The position numbers were made by a program, and so were the translations under genes. Positions 1 through 10,074 of a stretch of DNA of 64,000 bases are shown in pieces. A model generated the notes under the pieces. That model searched no databases and had not been told where the DNA came from. It saw only the letters and a list, made by a program, of their open reading frames with translations. The number at the start of each line of letters is the position of its first letter. Positions within the stretch are counted from its first letter, which is position 1. Source of the stretch: Cavia porcellus (taxonomy: Eukaryota > Chordata > Mammalia > Rodentia > Caviidae); assembly GCF_034190915.1 (NCBI RefSeq), contig NW_026947492.1, positions 14,328,001 to 14,392,000 on the forward strand. Reading direction: 5' to 3'.

Positions 1-303
1 ACAAACAATTCTGTTTCATTGATCCCATATTGTTCTCTATTGCATTAATTTCAGCTATGTCTTTATTATTTGTTTTCTTCTGGGGGCTTGATTTTTGATT
101 TATTCTTGCTTTTCTAAATCCTTAAAATACACCATTGGTTATCTGAGATATCTTGGATTTTGTTTTTTAATCTAAGCACTCATACCTATAAATTTCCCTC
201 TTTGTTGTATCCCAGAGATTCTGATATGTTTTTCTATTTTCATTTGATTCCATCAATTTTGTTATTTTCCCTCCTGGTTTCTGCAGTTACCCACTGACTG
301 CTC

Positions 304-406
304 AAAAGTGAATTTTTTTTTACCCAGGGGATTGAACTCATGACCTTGCACTTGCCAGGCAGACGTTCATAGTGCTAAGCTAAATCCCCGGCAAAAAAAA
401 GTGAAT
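304..406 (-). mobile_element. ID-type tRNA-derived SINE with target-site duplication
   Basis: On the minus strand the body reads GGGGATTTAGCTTAGC... and ends ...AATCCCCTGGGTA followed by an A tail (T run at 313-321 on plus). The TSD aaaagtgaat is seen at 304-313 and 397-406. The element is inserted inside the L1 fragment, so it is younger than that fragment. Confidence 0.8.
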
Positions 407-516
407 TGTTTAATCTCCATGTGTTTGTGTCATTTCTGTGGTTTCTTTTACTGTTAATTTCTAGTTTCATTCCACTATGATCTGATAATATCATATTTCA
501 ATTTTTTGCATTTGTT

Positions 517-567
517 AAAACTTGCTTTACAAACTAAACTATGTTCTGCTTTAGAGAATGTCCATAA
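517..567 (+). repeat. Direct repeat, copy 1 (51 bp)
   Basis: Near-identical to 1343-1394, apart from one extra G in the second copy. This copy lies in the L1-derived stretch, which makes it the likely source. See the second copy for context. Confidence 0.9.
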
Positions 568-604
568 ATTGCTGACCTCTGTTATCTTGTCACAGAATAA
601 TCTG

Positions 605-672
605 CTAGACAGAGACAGGGAGAGAGGAGGGAGGGGGGAAGGAGAAGGAAAGGGAAGAAAGGAAAGAAGGGT
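605..672 (+). repeat. Polypurine tract (G/A-rich)
   Basis: A purine-only stretch of gagagg/gaagg units with one or two interruptions. It is low-complexity sequence. Confidence 0.85.
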
Positions 673-838
673 AGTGGGCCTAACTTCTAATTTTATATTT
701 TATATAAATCATTGCTATGGACTAACTGGATCCCTGATATACACTGTGGTGTTATTTGGAGGTGAAATCTTTGGGAGATAACCACCTCATGGTGGTGGAC
801 TCCATGCTAGGTTAGGGCTTTTATAAAACACCTAAGAG

Positions 839-1301
839 TGATGGTATGGACAGCTATTTGAAGAAAACAAGACATTATAATAGCCAGTGCTGATTTAATA
901 TCATCTTATTTTGAAGTCCCATCAAGCTTTTGTTCTTCCATCTCCATCGGTTCTATCACGTTGTATATTATTGGATTTTATTATGTGTGATAGTATAAAC
1001 AAAAATTTATGGACAAGGAGATAATATAGTAACCATTGTTCATTTTCTGTTACTTGGTTCTGATTCCCTGTAATACTTTCATTGTCTTGGAGTTTTGTTG
1101 GACAGTTGAACAGAATCATTTGCAGGCTCGCTGTTTGAATCCCCACTTTGTATGTTTCACTTTGGGAACTTGAACAACTATTTTTAAGAGGACAATATGT
1201 AATCTTCAACTACTGATTTCTTACTGTTTATTTTTTCTTTGAAAGTATGTATTATTTCTACCCATTTTCTGTTTTTAGTCTTTCTTTAAATAAAATTTTA
1301 A
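839..1301 (+). mobile_element. Monomer-built retroposon, copy A, perfect 14-bp TSD
   Basis: 463 bp flanked by the direct repeat aaaacacctaagag at 825-838 and 1302-1315. The first ~250 bp match 18460-18700 closely (tatggacagctatttgaaga, aagacattataatagcc, ttttgaagtccc, attttattatgtgtgatag). The later part is a diverged further monomer. It ends tttaaataaaatttta just before the TSD. TSD length and A-rich end indicate L1-machinery insertion. No pol III A/B boxes or known RNA head were recognised. Confidence 0.75.
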
Positions 1302-1342
1302 AAAACACCTAAGAGAAATGATTGCTGTTTGCTGTTGCTGTG

Positions 1343-1394
1343 AAAACTTGCTTTACAAACTAAACTATGTTCTGCTTTAGAGAATGGTCCATAA
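1343..1394 (+). repeat. Direct repeat, copy 2 (52 bp)
   Basis: Repeats 517-567 with one inserted G. It sits between the two halves of the MaLR LTR, where this sequence does not belong. This suggests a templated insertion from the L1 fragment 826 bp upstream. Confidence 0.9.
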
Positions 1395-1520
1395 GACCAT
1401 TGCTACATGAAGACACGCAAGAACACAGTTGTCTGAAAACCAAGAGAGCCCTCAGAGTCTACGAGCACCTCTGACTGGAACCTCCCAACTTTCAAAACTA
1501 GGAGAAAGGCTGTACATGTC

Positions 1521-3370
1521 GTACTATAACTCTCCAAAGACAGTAGGCCAAACAACCCTATAACAATTTGCAAGAAAGAACTCACAAGCTTGTTCTTCTT
1601 TCTTTTTGATAACCTCCACTGACACTATTCAACAAAACAAGTAAGGTTTTCAACAGACCCCTGTTTCCTTCAAATGCATTACAGATCTAGGCAAACAAAT
1701 TTTACCTTCCCAAGACCTTTTGCATTCAGAATTCACCTTACAATTAGTTGTTTTTTTCAACATTTAAAATTTTTCAGTCTTTCAAATTAATCTTAATATG
1801 GCTGTCTATGTATACATTTATGCATATACAAATGTGAAGCTGTGAAAATAGGTTATTTCAATTAAACCTTTTAACTTTTGGTGTATAAAATAAAACTATG
1901 TATATTCATATATTCATATAATTGAAGTTACCATTCTATTAAGATGTAAATATTTTCTTAAAAAGCAAACAAAGTATATTTATCTTGTATGTATTTCACG
2001 CTTCTTCAAAATTATTGTTCCTAGTATTGTCTCAACAATTTATATTATCTCCCTGCAGAAAAGTGAGCAGCTTCTGCTTATCAGACATAAGAGAAAATTA
2101 GAAGACAGGAAGCCAAAACAATGTAGCTAACTTTTCCACACACATTTTATCTCACTTTAACAAATGTTAATGTATAAAATATACAGAATCACTTAAAGAC
2201 ATTTAGTCATTTATATATACAGTGGGCAAAGATAATTAGAACAATATTTACATCTTTTTTCTTGTCTTGAAGTTGCCTATATATCAAAGTTTGTGTATGA
2301 ATTGATTCAAGTTAATCTAAACTAAGGTTTACTAAAGGTCTGGAAATTAGTTTTCCAACTAACACATTATGGCTATATGATTTATAACATCATATGAATT
2401 CAAAATATCAACCCTTTTTAAAAAGACAAGCATTCTTATCAATTTATATATTTAAATATGATTCTATATTCTTGTAATCTTAAACAATTTGTTGAAACAA
2501 TGACTCATTGACTTCATATAACTTTACAGGAAGTTATGAATTTTCTGGAAAATCTTAAATCATAAGAAACTAAACTCAAATCTTATCTTAAATACAGCTC
2601 TACCTTTACAAAACCTGGAGGAAGAAATGGAGTTGTTTTTAAGCTAAACATAATACTTTCTAACTTGACCAAGAAGCATCTATTTATAAGGAATATCAGC
2701 AACTCTATATGAATTCTCTCTAATGCAAATTAATCTCTGTATTCGTATGTTTTAGAAGTACACCTTTAAGCCTCCTCAGAACCGAAGGAATCTGTTCCCC
2801 AAGCTCCAATCCCTGTATCCTGAGGGGGTGCCATCCTTTCCGCATACCTGTGTGCTATTTCTGGGTTCCTGTTTCATAAAGCTCCTCTTTCTTTTTCTCC
2901 ATCTATAAGACCTACGTAAAAATCTGACCTTCTTTTCTCCTTCTCTCCCTTTCTTGCATGCAAATACTTTCCTAATTTGTGCAAACAGATATTCTCAAAC
3001 AGCCCTGATTCTCCTATCCGCTTCATGTTAGATCCATTTGGTGACAGAGCTTTGCCTCAAGACATCCTTGCAGCAATGCCCAACCTTTTAATCATCCTTT
3101 GAGAAGCCTGTGTCATCCTGATGACAGAGCCATGGCTTCTATACGACCAGCTTCGATTTCACTAATGTCAAAGGATCTATTTTTTTTTCTTTTACCAAAA
3201 ATGTCCTACTTGTCCTGTCACAGCCTTTACATCCATCCCTGAAAAGGTAAAAATATAAAAAAGAACTTTTTTGACTATTAGAAATGCCACCACATCTTAT
3301 ATTTCACAACAGCGGAGACTGACCTCTCCTGCCCCTGCCAATGAATGATTGAAGGGAACATGAGCTGAGT
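1521..3370. other. AT-rich stretch, no assigned feature
   Basis: No coding sequence, RNA gene or recognisable repeat could be supported. It is strongly AT-rich up to about 2750 and then more balanced with pyrimidine-rich runs (2870-2960). Confidence 0.5.
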
Positions 3371-3379
3371 GCCTATTAA

Positions 3380-3650
3380 TACTCTTCAAACATTTATGAA
3401 ATATCTTGTGTTGTAATTATCATTCTCTGATAATACATTGCCAGATAGAGAATCTACATAAATTAGTCTCATACTAAGTTTCAAAGTAGGCATTATGATT
3501 GCCACTTTTATGATCAGACAAATTGAAACTCAAAGACTTTAAGTGACCTGCCCAAATTAGAACACCATTAAGATGCTGGAGTCCAAATCTGAAGCCAAGT
3601 TCAACATCGTGGCAGATGCTCTTTATAACTGTCTCTTCCTAGATGCTTGG
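3380..3650 (-). mobile_element. MIR SINE
   Basis: The plus strand shows the reversed MIR core: 'aaattgaaactcaaagacttt', 'aagtgacctgcccaaatta' and 'tccaaatctgaagcca'. It is ancient and degraded. Confidence 0.65.
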
Positions 3651-4015
3651 ATGTGTTCCTGTAAATGAATATCTTGAGTGAGCCAACCTGGACCACACTG
3701 TGCCAGCAGTCTTCCCCCAAGAAAGCCAGTGGGAGGCTGTCACTATGTGGTACCCCAGCCACAGCACTACCCTGCAAAGCGTTGTCTGTATATTCATCTA
3801 GAAGTCAGGAGAATAAAACACAACCACTCCTGAAGGTGATCTTGTCATGCCATTGAAATTCACGTTGTCTTCCAATTTACACTCTAATACTACTTTGCAT
3901 AGCTAAAGAGCTAAAGATGACTTTTACATTTCTAAATGGTTACAAAAAAAGAAGAAGACTAAAAGAACAATAAATAATAGTGTGTGACATGTAAATACTA
4001 GATAAGATCGAAATA
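3651..4015. other. Unassigned stretch
   Basis: A 63-codon open frame at 3665-3856 has no recognisable domain or splice context. I consider it chance. No repeat is assigned. Confidence 0.4.
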
Positions 4016-4197
4016 ACTTCTGGGTCCATAAATAAAATTTAGTCAGGATGCAGCCATACTGGTTCACACAGACATATTGTCTAACATTGCTTTTGCCCTA
4101 CAACGGCTGAGATGAGTTGCAAATAAACCTGAATGGCTTGCAAAGCCTAAAATATTTACTGTCAGGCTCATCACGGAAAACAGTGTTGATCCCTGGT
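4016..4197 (-). mobile_element. Ancient non-autonomous hAT-type DNA transposon
   Basis: Shows the conserved blocks 'cataaataaaattta', 'cctacaacggctgagatgag' and 'gcaaagcctaaaatattta' of the old mammalian hAT elements that end in CAGGGGTCGGCAAAC-like termini. The end 'gttgatccctg' is near 4197. A related copy in the opposite orientation lies at 32365-32585. Confidence 0.65.
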
Positions 4198-4440
4198 ATA
4201 AGCGATTAATCCCAGAGCTATCAGGAGCATGGTTTTTTATTTCATTTTAGAAGTAAGCAAGGAAGGAAGAAGAGAGGAACACAGGAAAAACAGGTGTTTA
4301 AAACAGATTCAGGATCACGGGAAAAAACAAAGAATTCAATTAAGAAAAGATTCACTGGCCTCTCAATGCAGCTAAGGTCCACCCAAGGCATAGAAAATAG
4401 AATGTGGAATACTTTAATCCATCAATTCTAATACAAATAA
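4198..4440. other. Unassigned stretch
   Basis: Purine-rich run at 4259-4290 (aaggaaggaagaagagagga). Nothing else is recognised. Confidence 0.4.
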
Positions 4441-4444
4441 AAGT

Positions 4445-4660
4445 AATAGTAACTAGCATCATACTACATGGTACAGTGTCATCTCACATGAACTTGGCAT
4501 GCTGTTCAATGTGTTCACACTTCATCTCAGGGAATTTCTACCATTATCCTATGTGACAAACACTACTGCTTTATTTTTTGCATGAAATGAAGGAATTTTA
4601 GAAGTTGAGCAATCGGTTCAAGGTTGTAAGGCAGAAACTAAGAACTTACTGTAAGAGGAA
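4445..4660 (-). mobile_element. MIR SINE, degraded
   Basis: The reversed MIR core is visible as 'catgaaatgaaggaatttta', 'gaagttgagcaatcggttca' and 'aggttgtaaggcagaaacta', preceded by the reversed tail 'agcatcatactacatgg'. Confidence 0.5.
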
Positions 4661-4780
4661 TTCATTGAAAAACTCATAAATTACTTTTATTCTTCTAAAG
4701 CACAGACTTCTGACCAAGACAGTCTTTCTGCAAGAGGTACCTAGTTCTCTTTTTTGAAATGGCCTTAAAGCCAGGGACTC

Positions 4781-4788
4781 AGTCCCTG

Positions 4789-4820
<32 letters not shown>

Positions 4821-4908
4821 CGGTACCGGGGATCGAACTCAGGACTGCCTTCTTGCAAGGCAGGTGCTTATGCCGCTGAGCTAAATCCCCAGCCTCCTAG
4901 TCCTTGCT
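4781..4908 (-). mobile_element. Young ID-type SINE, tRNA-Ala-like
   Basis: On minus: GGCTGGGGATTTAGCTCAGC, GGCATAAGCACCTGCCTTGC, GATCCCCGGTACCGAT, then an A tail (T run 4791-4818 on plus). A-box (TTTAGCTCAGCGGC) and B-box (GTTCGATCC) are intact. The TSD agtccctgct / agtccttgct is at 4781-4790 and 4899-4908 (one mismatch). The long homopolymer tail points to recent insertion. Confidence 0.9.
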
Positions 4909-5235
4909 TTTGATGGTAAAAGTTGCCAGCCTTTGAGGGTGTATTTGATTCACAGGTCAAGTGAAGTCTGCTCTGATGAGGGATTAGGCTGGGTGGTCAT
5001 GGTTTAAATTATTAAAAATAAGGTAATCCCATCACTATGCATGATGGCTTTCTCATGGAAACTCTGCATAACTCAAAAATAATTTCAAGAAAAATGACTG
5101 CATTTTTGTCTTTATAAAGCTTCCAACCCAGCTCACTCTTTAAGACAACTGTGACTGTGAATAAATCTCTGAAGAGCTTAGTGTTCACTGGTTTATCTTT
5201 TTAATAGTCAAGTAGAAGAAAAGTGCATGCAATCT
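4909..5235. other. Unassigned stretch
   Basis: No feature supported. Confidence 0.4.
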
Positions 5236-5237
5236 GG

Positions 5238-5445
5238 AAAGACTGAATGTTAAGAGTTAGGGAGAAAAGCCTCACTCGCCAGTTCATCATTTTTGGTTGT
5301 GTGACCACAAGCACCTTGCCTGAGTCTCTGTTTCCTTCAGCGTTAAATTAGGATAACTCACAACTTTCTCAAAAGGGACTCAGGAAGAGAACTGTGACTC
5401 ATGCCTTCAAACATACATTGTATAAAAGAAATCAGCTTCTCTCCT
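5238..5445 (+). mobile_element. MIR SINE
   Basis: Forward MIR blocks: 'gttgtgtgaccacaagcacc', 'gagtctctgtttccttcagc' and 'gttaaattaggataactca'. Confidence 0.6.
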
Positions 5446-5894
5446 ATGCACACAGAATGATACTAATTATGTACCTTGCTTGGGCTGACTGAGAAAATAG
5501 TCTCATCATTTTCTATGTTCTGTGGTTCAGACACAACCAGGTGCAAGGTGAGAATGACAAAATGTGGACATAGAAAACACTAGTATTGTACAGTCCCGCA
5601 AGGAGCACGGTAAGATTAGCTCCTTTGCTTTGGACAGCAGGTAAGAAAGAAACTGAGCTGAAGTTTTTATCAGCCAGCAGAAGCCCCTTTCTTAAAAGCC
5701 AATTTCCTCCCAGCCATCGGTTCCAGCATGACAATTGTTTTCCTAAAAGGCGCTTTTGAGGAAGGAAAGGGGACACAGGCGATGCTGGTGGAGAGGACAG
5801 TAGTAGTCCATAAGGCATTCCTTGCACTAAAGAAGGAATGGGGATCGCACTGCTGGCTGTCATGGGTCCTGCAACACTGTAAGGCCACTTCTTG
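5446..5894. other. Unassigned stretch with antisense open frames
   Basis: Two overlapping minus-strand open frames (5513-5863 and 5670-5888) show no domain, no splice logic and no codon signal. I treat them as chance. Confidence 0.4.
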
Positions 5895-6085
5895 GCCTCC
5901 TCTTTAATTATCTGTTCACTCCTGTCTTCCTACTTTCTGTCTTACTGCAAGCTCCTTGAGGGCTGGCCTAAGATGAACCTTTGATCGCATCATTGTATCT
6001 GTATTGACAGGCACAGAGCTAGTATGCGAGGTTGTTACGAATGAATGAGTGAATCGCTGAATGAAGGACTGAATGGTTTCTAAGG
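5895..6085 (+). mobile_element. L2 LINE 3' end
   Basis: Shows the L2 3' terminus pattern 'tactgcaagctccttgaggg' and 'tgtatctgtattgacaggca', ending in the L2-type GAAT tail 'gaatgaatgagtgaatcgctg' / 'gaatgaaggactgaatgg'. Confidence 0.65.
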
Positions 6086-6479
6086 AAAGCCAGAAGGTGT
6101 GAAACCGCGCAGCAAATCCGTAGCGCTTCATGAAACTTTCAGCCCTGGGAGCCCTTAGAGATCAGCAGCTCCTGCTCACACCCAGCAACAGGAGTTCCTC
6201 ACCTCCCCGAGCTCCAGGCACTGTGTCTGTGCCCTTTGCAAGGGAGAGAAAAGGAGAAACATCATCATTCCAGGCCTCTTTCATGCCCTCTGTCTCCAAA
6301 AGGTGCACCTTTAGACCTCTAACGCCCTGTTGCAGCATTTCAGGCCTTTGGAAAGGAAGGGCTCTAATCTCCGGTTCCCCACGTGACTCCACAGTCCCAC
6401 AACTCCTGCAATCGAGTTTGGCTAAAAATATCCAGTGAACCCACCCAAGGAAACCCTCGCCTTTGTCTCGTCTCATGGT

Positions 6480-7460
6480 GTCCATGATTCGTCAGTGCAC
6501 ACACGCTCCGAATTGATAAGAGCAGGAGATCTTGGGGAGGCAGAACACTACAATAAGCGTCTGGTTGTGCGAGGTCCGGAGCTGTTGCTGTGGCAACTCC
6601 GGCAACCTCGCTGAGTAGCCAAATAAATACGCAGTGTGTTCTCTGCCTCCTCCCTCGGTCAGGGTGGGAGGAGGGGCGCACGATCGATGAAACTTGTCAT
6701 CAGCCTCTATTCGGAGCTGCGGAGTTAGTGAAACATTTGAGCTTTCCTAAAACAAACAAAGAAATAAAGGATCTGGTCAGAGCCCACGCCCCTCCGAGGC
6801 TGCGGGAGTGAAAAATGGAAGAGACTGCTGGCGGGAAGCTCAGCCCGGGCCGCGTCGTCTTGCAGAGGCGCCCCCAGCTGCAAGCCAGGCCGGGAGAAAG
6901 CGAGGCGCCGCGGGGCAGCGACCCCACATTCCGGAGGCGGGCTCGCCCACACCCAGCTCGCTCCCCACAACGCGGCTGCACGCCGAGGACCTCGGGCTAA
7001 ACAAAGACAGTGGTGTGCCTTTAAAAAATTCCTTTTCCCTTGGCGGACTAGGTGATACCGGGAAAGTTAATTACAGGAAACGGCACAGCAAAAATGCAGC
7101 GGTGTTTGTCTTTCAAGTGGACCGATCCCGCTCCTGCGCCAGCCCCTCCCGGGCTCGTCTGCAGCGGGCGCAGTCAGACACCGCCCGTCTCTCCCCCCTC
7201 AGCACGCTTTTTATTATCAGTTGAATCACGTCTCGTGCCAAGCGAAAGGTCACTTCAGGTCATCTTGGAGATGAAAGAACCGGGTAATGTATTTGAAGGT
7301 GCTGGAATCGGCGAGCCTATCTACATAGAGAAAGACGGAGAGAGACTTGGGGGGAGCGAGGGTGGGAACCGCGAAGCGCCAGCCTTCTAAGGAGAACCAG
7401 CGCTGCCAGAGACGCAGCAAACGTTTCCGAGCGTGACAAGCGCTACTCCCCAATCTGTGG
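6480..7460. promoter_or_regulatory. GC/CpG-rich block, candidate CpG island or promoter
   Basis: GC and CpG density rise sharply against the AT-rich surroundings, most of all at 6790-7230 (cccgggccgcgtcgtcttgc; gaggcgccgcggggcagcg; cccgctcctgcgcc). It is free of interspersed repeats. Several overlapping open frames on both strands are the usual by-product of GC-rich DNA. No start codon with a convincing signal, and no exon, can be named. The seen fact is composition; a promoter role is inference. Confidence 0.5.
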
Positions 7461-7567
7461 CTATTTTCTTACAAAAATAAAAACGTGGTTTACAATTGTG
7501 CGATGCATGGAGGGTAATTAAAGTTTCTAATTGTTCTCATCCATAATCCCATTTCTGGCCATTCATC

Positions 7568-7584
7568 AGAGAGAGAGAGAGAGA
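7568..7584 (+). repeat. (GA)n microsatellite
   Basis: About eight uninterrupted GA units. Confidence 0.95.
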
Positions 7585-7810
7585 TGCTGGCCATTGCGAA
7601 AGTCTATGTGCTGGAAACCATCGCGTGGGTGCGGGTGGGAGGAGATGCCGCTGGCCAGGCAGAGGGGAGGACACATCACATTTACAGCCTTTGGAAAGGA
7701 GGGGCTAGGGTTGACTGCCTTGTCCTCAGAAAAGGGGTTCCGAACCACCAGAATATGTGGGCAGGATATTTCCGTCGTTTCCATAGCAAGCACAGATCTC
7801 TTTGGAGATA

Positions 7811-7842
7811 AGGAAAAAAAAAAAAAGAAAGAAAGAAAGAAA
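7811..7842 (+). repeat. A-rich / (GAAA)n tract
   Basis: Poly(A) followed by four to five GAAA units. Confidence 0.9.
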
Positions 7843-7891
7843 CTTGTATACTCTTTTTTTCCCTACATTGTTTACCACGGAAGGATGGCCT

Positions 7892-7895
<4 letters not shown>

Positions 7896-7925
<30 letters not shown>
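7896..7925 (+). repeat. Poly(A) homopolymer, 30 A
   Basis: Uninterrupted A run. No SINE body or TSD is evident immediately upstream, so its origin as a retroposon tail is not shown. Confidence 0.9.
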
Positions 7926-7926
<1 letters not shown>

Positions 7927-9090
7927 AACTAAAGAAGATGGTACTATCTACTTTGGGTTTTAATTCAGTGCCATTTCAATAAAGACAATCGGCCGTTTCT
8001 GAATTCTTGCCAAGTATATTTTTTTTTCTTCTTTTCATTCCCACTGCTGCATTTGAATGTCCTGTATTTGCCTCGCCAGATTTTTTTTCCCTAAGAAACA
8101 AGGACTTCTTTTTTTTTCAATAACGCAGATGCCAACAGCAATCTGTCAAGGGAGTGGGAGGTTTCGGTAACAAATTGTGTGCTCCAGGATTCCAAAAGTC
8201 TCTTACATGGAAACCCCCTGTCCACAGGGCATCCCCAACAATGGCCTCCGCTCCTGTCTCTCCTGCTAGCCAAGCTCAGCTGTAATTCCCCATACATGCT
8301 ACACCCACAGAAATTCAAACAGGGAGGCTTTTGGAGCAACTCCTTCAAGGCAAGCTGATGATTGACAGGGTCTGTTGTGGTAGAAGAAAAGAGATTCAAT
8401 GAAGTTCTGCAGAAACTAGCTTTAACGATGTTTATCATCTCGGTGTGACACTTGCTAGAAACACCTGCCTGCATATGTCCATTCCCCAACTCACACCACT
8501 GAAAAGACATTCCTGCTGATGGTACCGTTCCCTCGTCGCAACACGCATGTTTCTAGAGAGATACAGGTGCTTTTTGTTTCTGTTGTGGTTTTTAGCGACA
8601 AGGAGCTCATTTTTCTGGATATTTGAAGAAAATGGATTGCCAGCAGGTTATGGGAAGGAGGGCTAGTACAGTAGGCATAGGGCTGATCAAGATGCCTTGC
8701 CAAGTCAACAAATGACTAGTCAATAAATGCAGTGCTGCTGACAAGTGAGTGAAAACTGGCTGAAACTTACACCAATCAGGAAGTGTGAGCACTCTCAGGG
8801 CACTGGTGGTTTCCGGTTTGTGAGATGTGCCACAGTGGAAGGCCCTAAGGCCATATGATGGGAAGCTGGGGCTTGCAACTGCCATAGAAAGAAGACTGGT
8901 GATTCTCCTCTCATAAGCTTTGCTGCTGAGCAGCACTGAAGCATACCAACAAGCAAAGCAATGTGTCTGCCCCATGTCTGCATCTTCCTAAGTCACCCAA
9001 AATACAACAAGAGCCCTAAGATTGACTAGAAGTTCTAGCAGCATCAAAATACAATCACACTTTCCTCAAGACCTTCCTGGAAAGCAGGAA
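7926..9090. other. Repeat-poor stretch, no assigned feature
   Basis: No interspersed repeat and no supportable exon. Minus-strand open frames at 8091-8510 and 8607-8975 lack any recognisable domain. Confidence 0.4.
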
Positions 9091-9097
9091 AGGGAAG

Positions 9098-9275
9098 AGT
9101 CTAACATTTATTAAATGATCACTATATATCATGGAAGTCACATAACTATAACGCATTTAGTCCTTATAACAACCTTGTGAATGGATATGATCAGATCACT
9201 CACTAGTGAGGAAACTGGTAATTAAAGTTAATAACTTAGCCCAACAATCTGACAAGGAAATGGAAAGAAGCAAAC
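9098..9275 (-). mobile_element. MIR SINE
   Basis: Reversed MIR: 'aacatttattaaatgatcac', 'ttagtccttataacaacctt' and 'gaggaaactggtaattaaag'. Confidence 0.6.
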
Positions 9276-9304
9276 ACTAAATAAGAACCCCTCCCCATTT
9301 CAGA

Positions 9305-9485
9305 TACCATGCTTAAGGTATCACATAGTCACTTTCAAGTAATCTTAATGATATACATAATATTTTCACCATTTTATACACAAAGAAAGTAATATTCAAG
9401 AAACTTAAGTAGCTTGTCCCAAGTCACAAAATCAGTAAATGAAGGAGCCAGAATTCAAACTAGCCTCGGTGTGGCTCCCAAAGCT
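9305..9485 (-). mobile_element. MIR SINE
   Basis: Reversed MIR: 'taatattttcaccattttat', 'agcttgtcccaagtcacaaa' and 'gaaggagccagaattcaaac'. A second independent MIR next to the one at 9098. Confidence 0.65.
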
Positions 9486-9639
9486 CATGTATTTTCACAA
9501 TAATTGATGCTGCTAATATTATCTTAAGATGGAAGAGCCTACCCTAACCTCCTCAACCTTGCATCCCAACATCCCCAGCCCCATAAGCATTGGATGCCAT
9601 GATACTTCCTCTAAAAATCTCATCTGGTAGTTTGGGGTT

Positions 9640-10070
9640 GTGTCCCAGCTAGTCCTACAGGTCCCAGACATTCTGAACTTTACCCAGCCAGGCACAAGGC
9701 CTCAGCACCATACTCCAGGGCTGTGCCCTGGCTGGCTGCACAGAGGATCCAAGCTCTGCCCAACCCAGTGTTCCAGTACAATCCACTACGAAAATATCTG
9801 GCCAGTCTCACAGGTCACAGCAGTACTAAGACCTGCCCAGCCTAAAGTCCTAAAGCCACTCATCAGGAAGCAAGCAGCCTAGCCAATCAGTCTTGAAGAT
9901 TCTGACGTCTGCCCATCACAGTGCAAGGCTCTAGTTCAGGAGTATGCCCTAGCTAGCCAGGAGATACCAGAGGATCAAAGCTCTGCCCAGCACAGCATCC
10001 CAGTGCAATCCTTCGGGAGGGTGCCTGGCCAGCCACACAGGTCCCAGAGGAAAAGGGCAAAAAGAAAGAG
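9640..10070 (+). promoter_or_regulatory. L1 5' UTR with tandem ~228-bp monomers
   Basis: Two head-to-tail diverged copies plus a partial one. 'ttctgaactttacccagcc' (9671) pairs with 'ttctgacgtctgcccat' (9900). 'aagctctgcccaacccag' (about 9750) pairs with 'aagctctgcccagcacag' (about 9979). 'cacaggtcacag' (9809) pairs with 'cacaggtcccag' (10036). The offset is 227-229 bp throughout. A third partial unit ends at 'acaggtcccag' near 9658. Monomeric 5' UTRs act as L1 promoters in mouse; a promoter role here is inference. Confidence 0.7.
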
Positions 10071-10074
10071 CAAG

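Larger units (their letters stand above)
1..600 (-). mobile_element. L1 ORF2 fragment, antisense
   Basis: The plus strand reads like the reverse complement of the endonuclease-to-RT part of mammalian L1 ORF2, for example around 'aaatttccctctttgttgtat', 'cccagagattctgatatg' and 'tagtttcattccactatgatctg'. It carries many stops and indels and is interrupted by a SINE at 314-396. The right edge is uncertain because 570-605 is no longer clearly L1. Confidence 0.65.
708..1520 (+). mobile_element. MaLR (ERVL-MaLR) LTR, split
   Basis: 708-838 resembles the 5' half of an MST/MLT1-type LTR (attgctatggactaactgg, ggtgttatttggaggtgaaa, tttgggagat). 1395-1520 resembles the 3' half (tgaagacacgcaagaacac, agagagccctcagagtc, cctcccaactttcaaaacta). 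The two halves are separated by a retroposon (839-1301) and by a 52-bp foreign direct repeat (1343-1394). No coding internal region is present. Confidence 0.6.

Noticed and set aside
839..1301. Retroposon copy A as an LTR element
   Set aside because: The 14-bp target duplication and A-rich end do not fit LTR integration (4-6 bp).
6808..7224. 138-codon and overlapping frames on both strands
   Set aside because: Same GC-rich artefact as above; several frames are open at once.
10003..10074. Upstream ATG 10003 as the L1 ORF1 start
   Set aside because: The first 24 codons fall in the 5' UTR monomer and have no counterpart in ORF1p; ATG 10075 is preferred.
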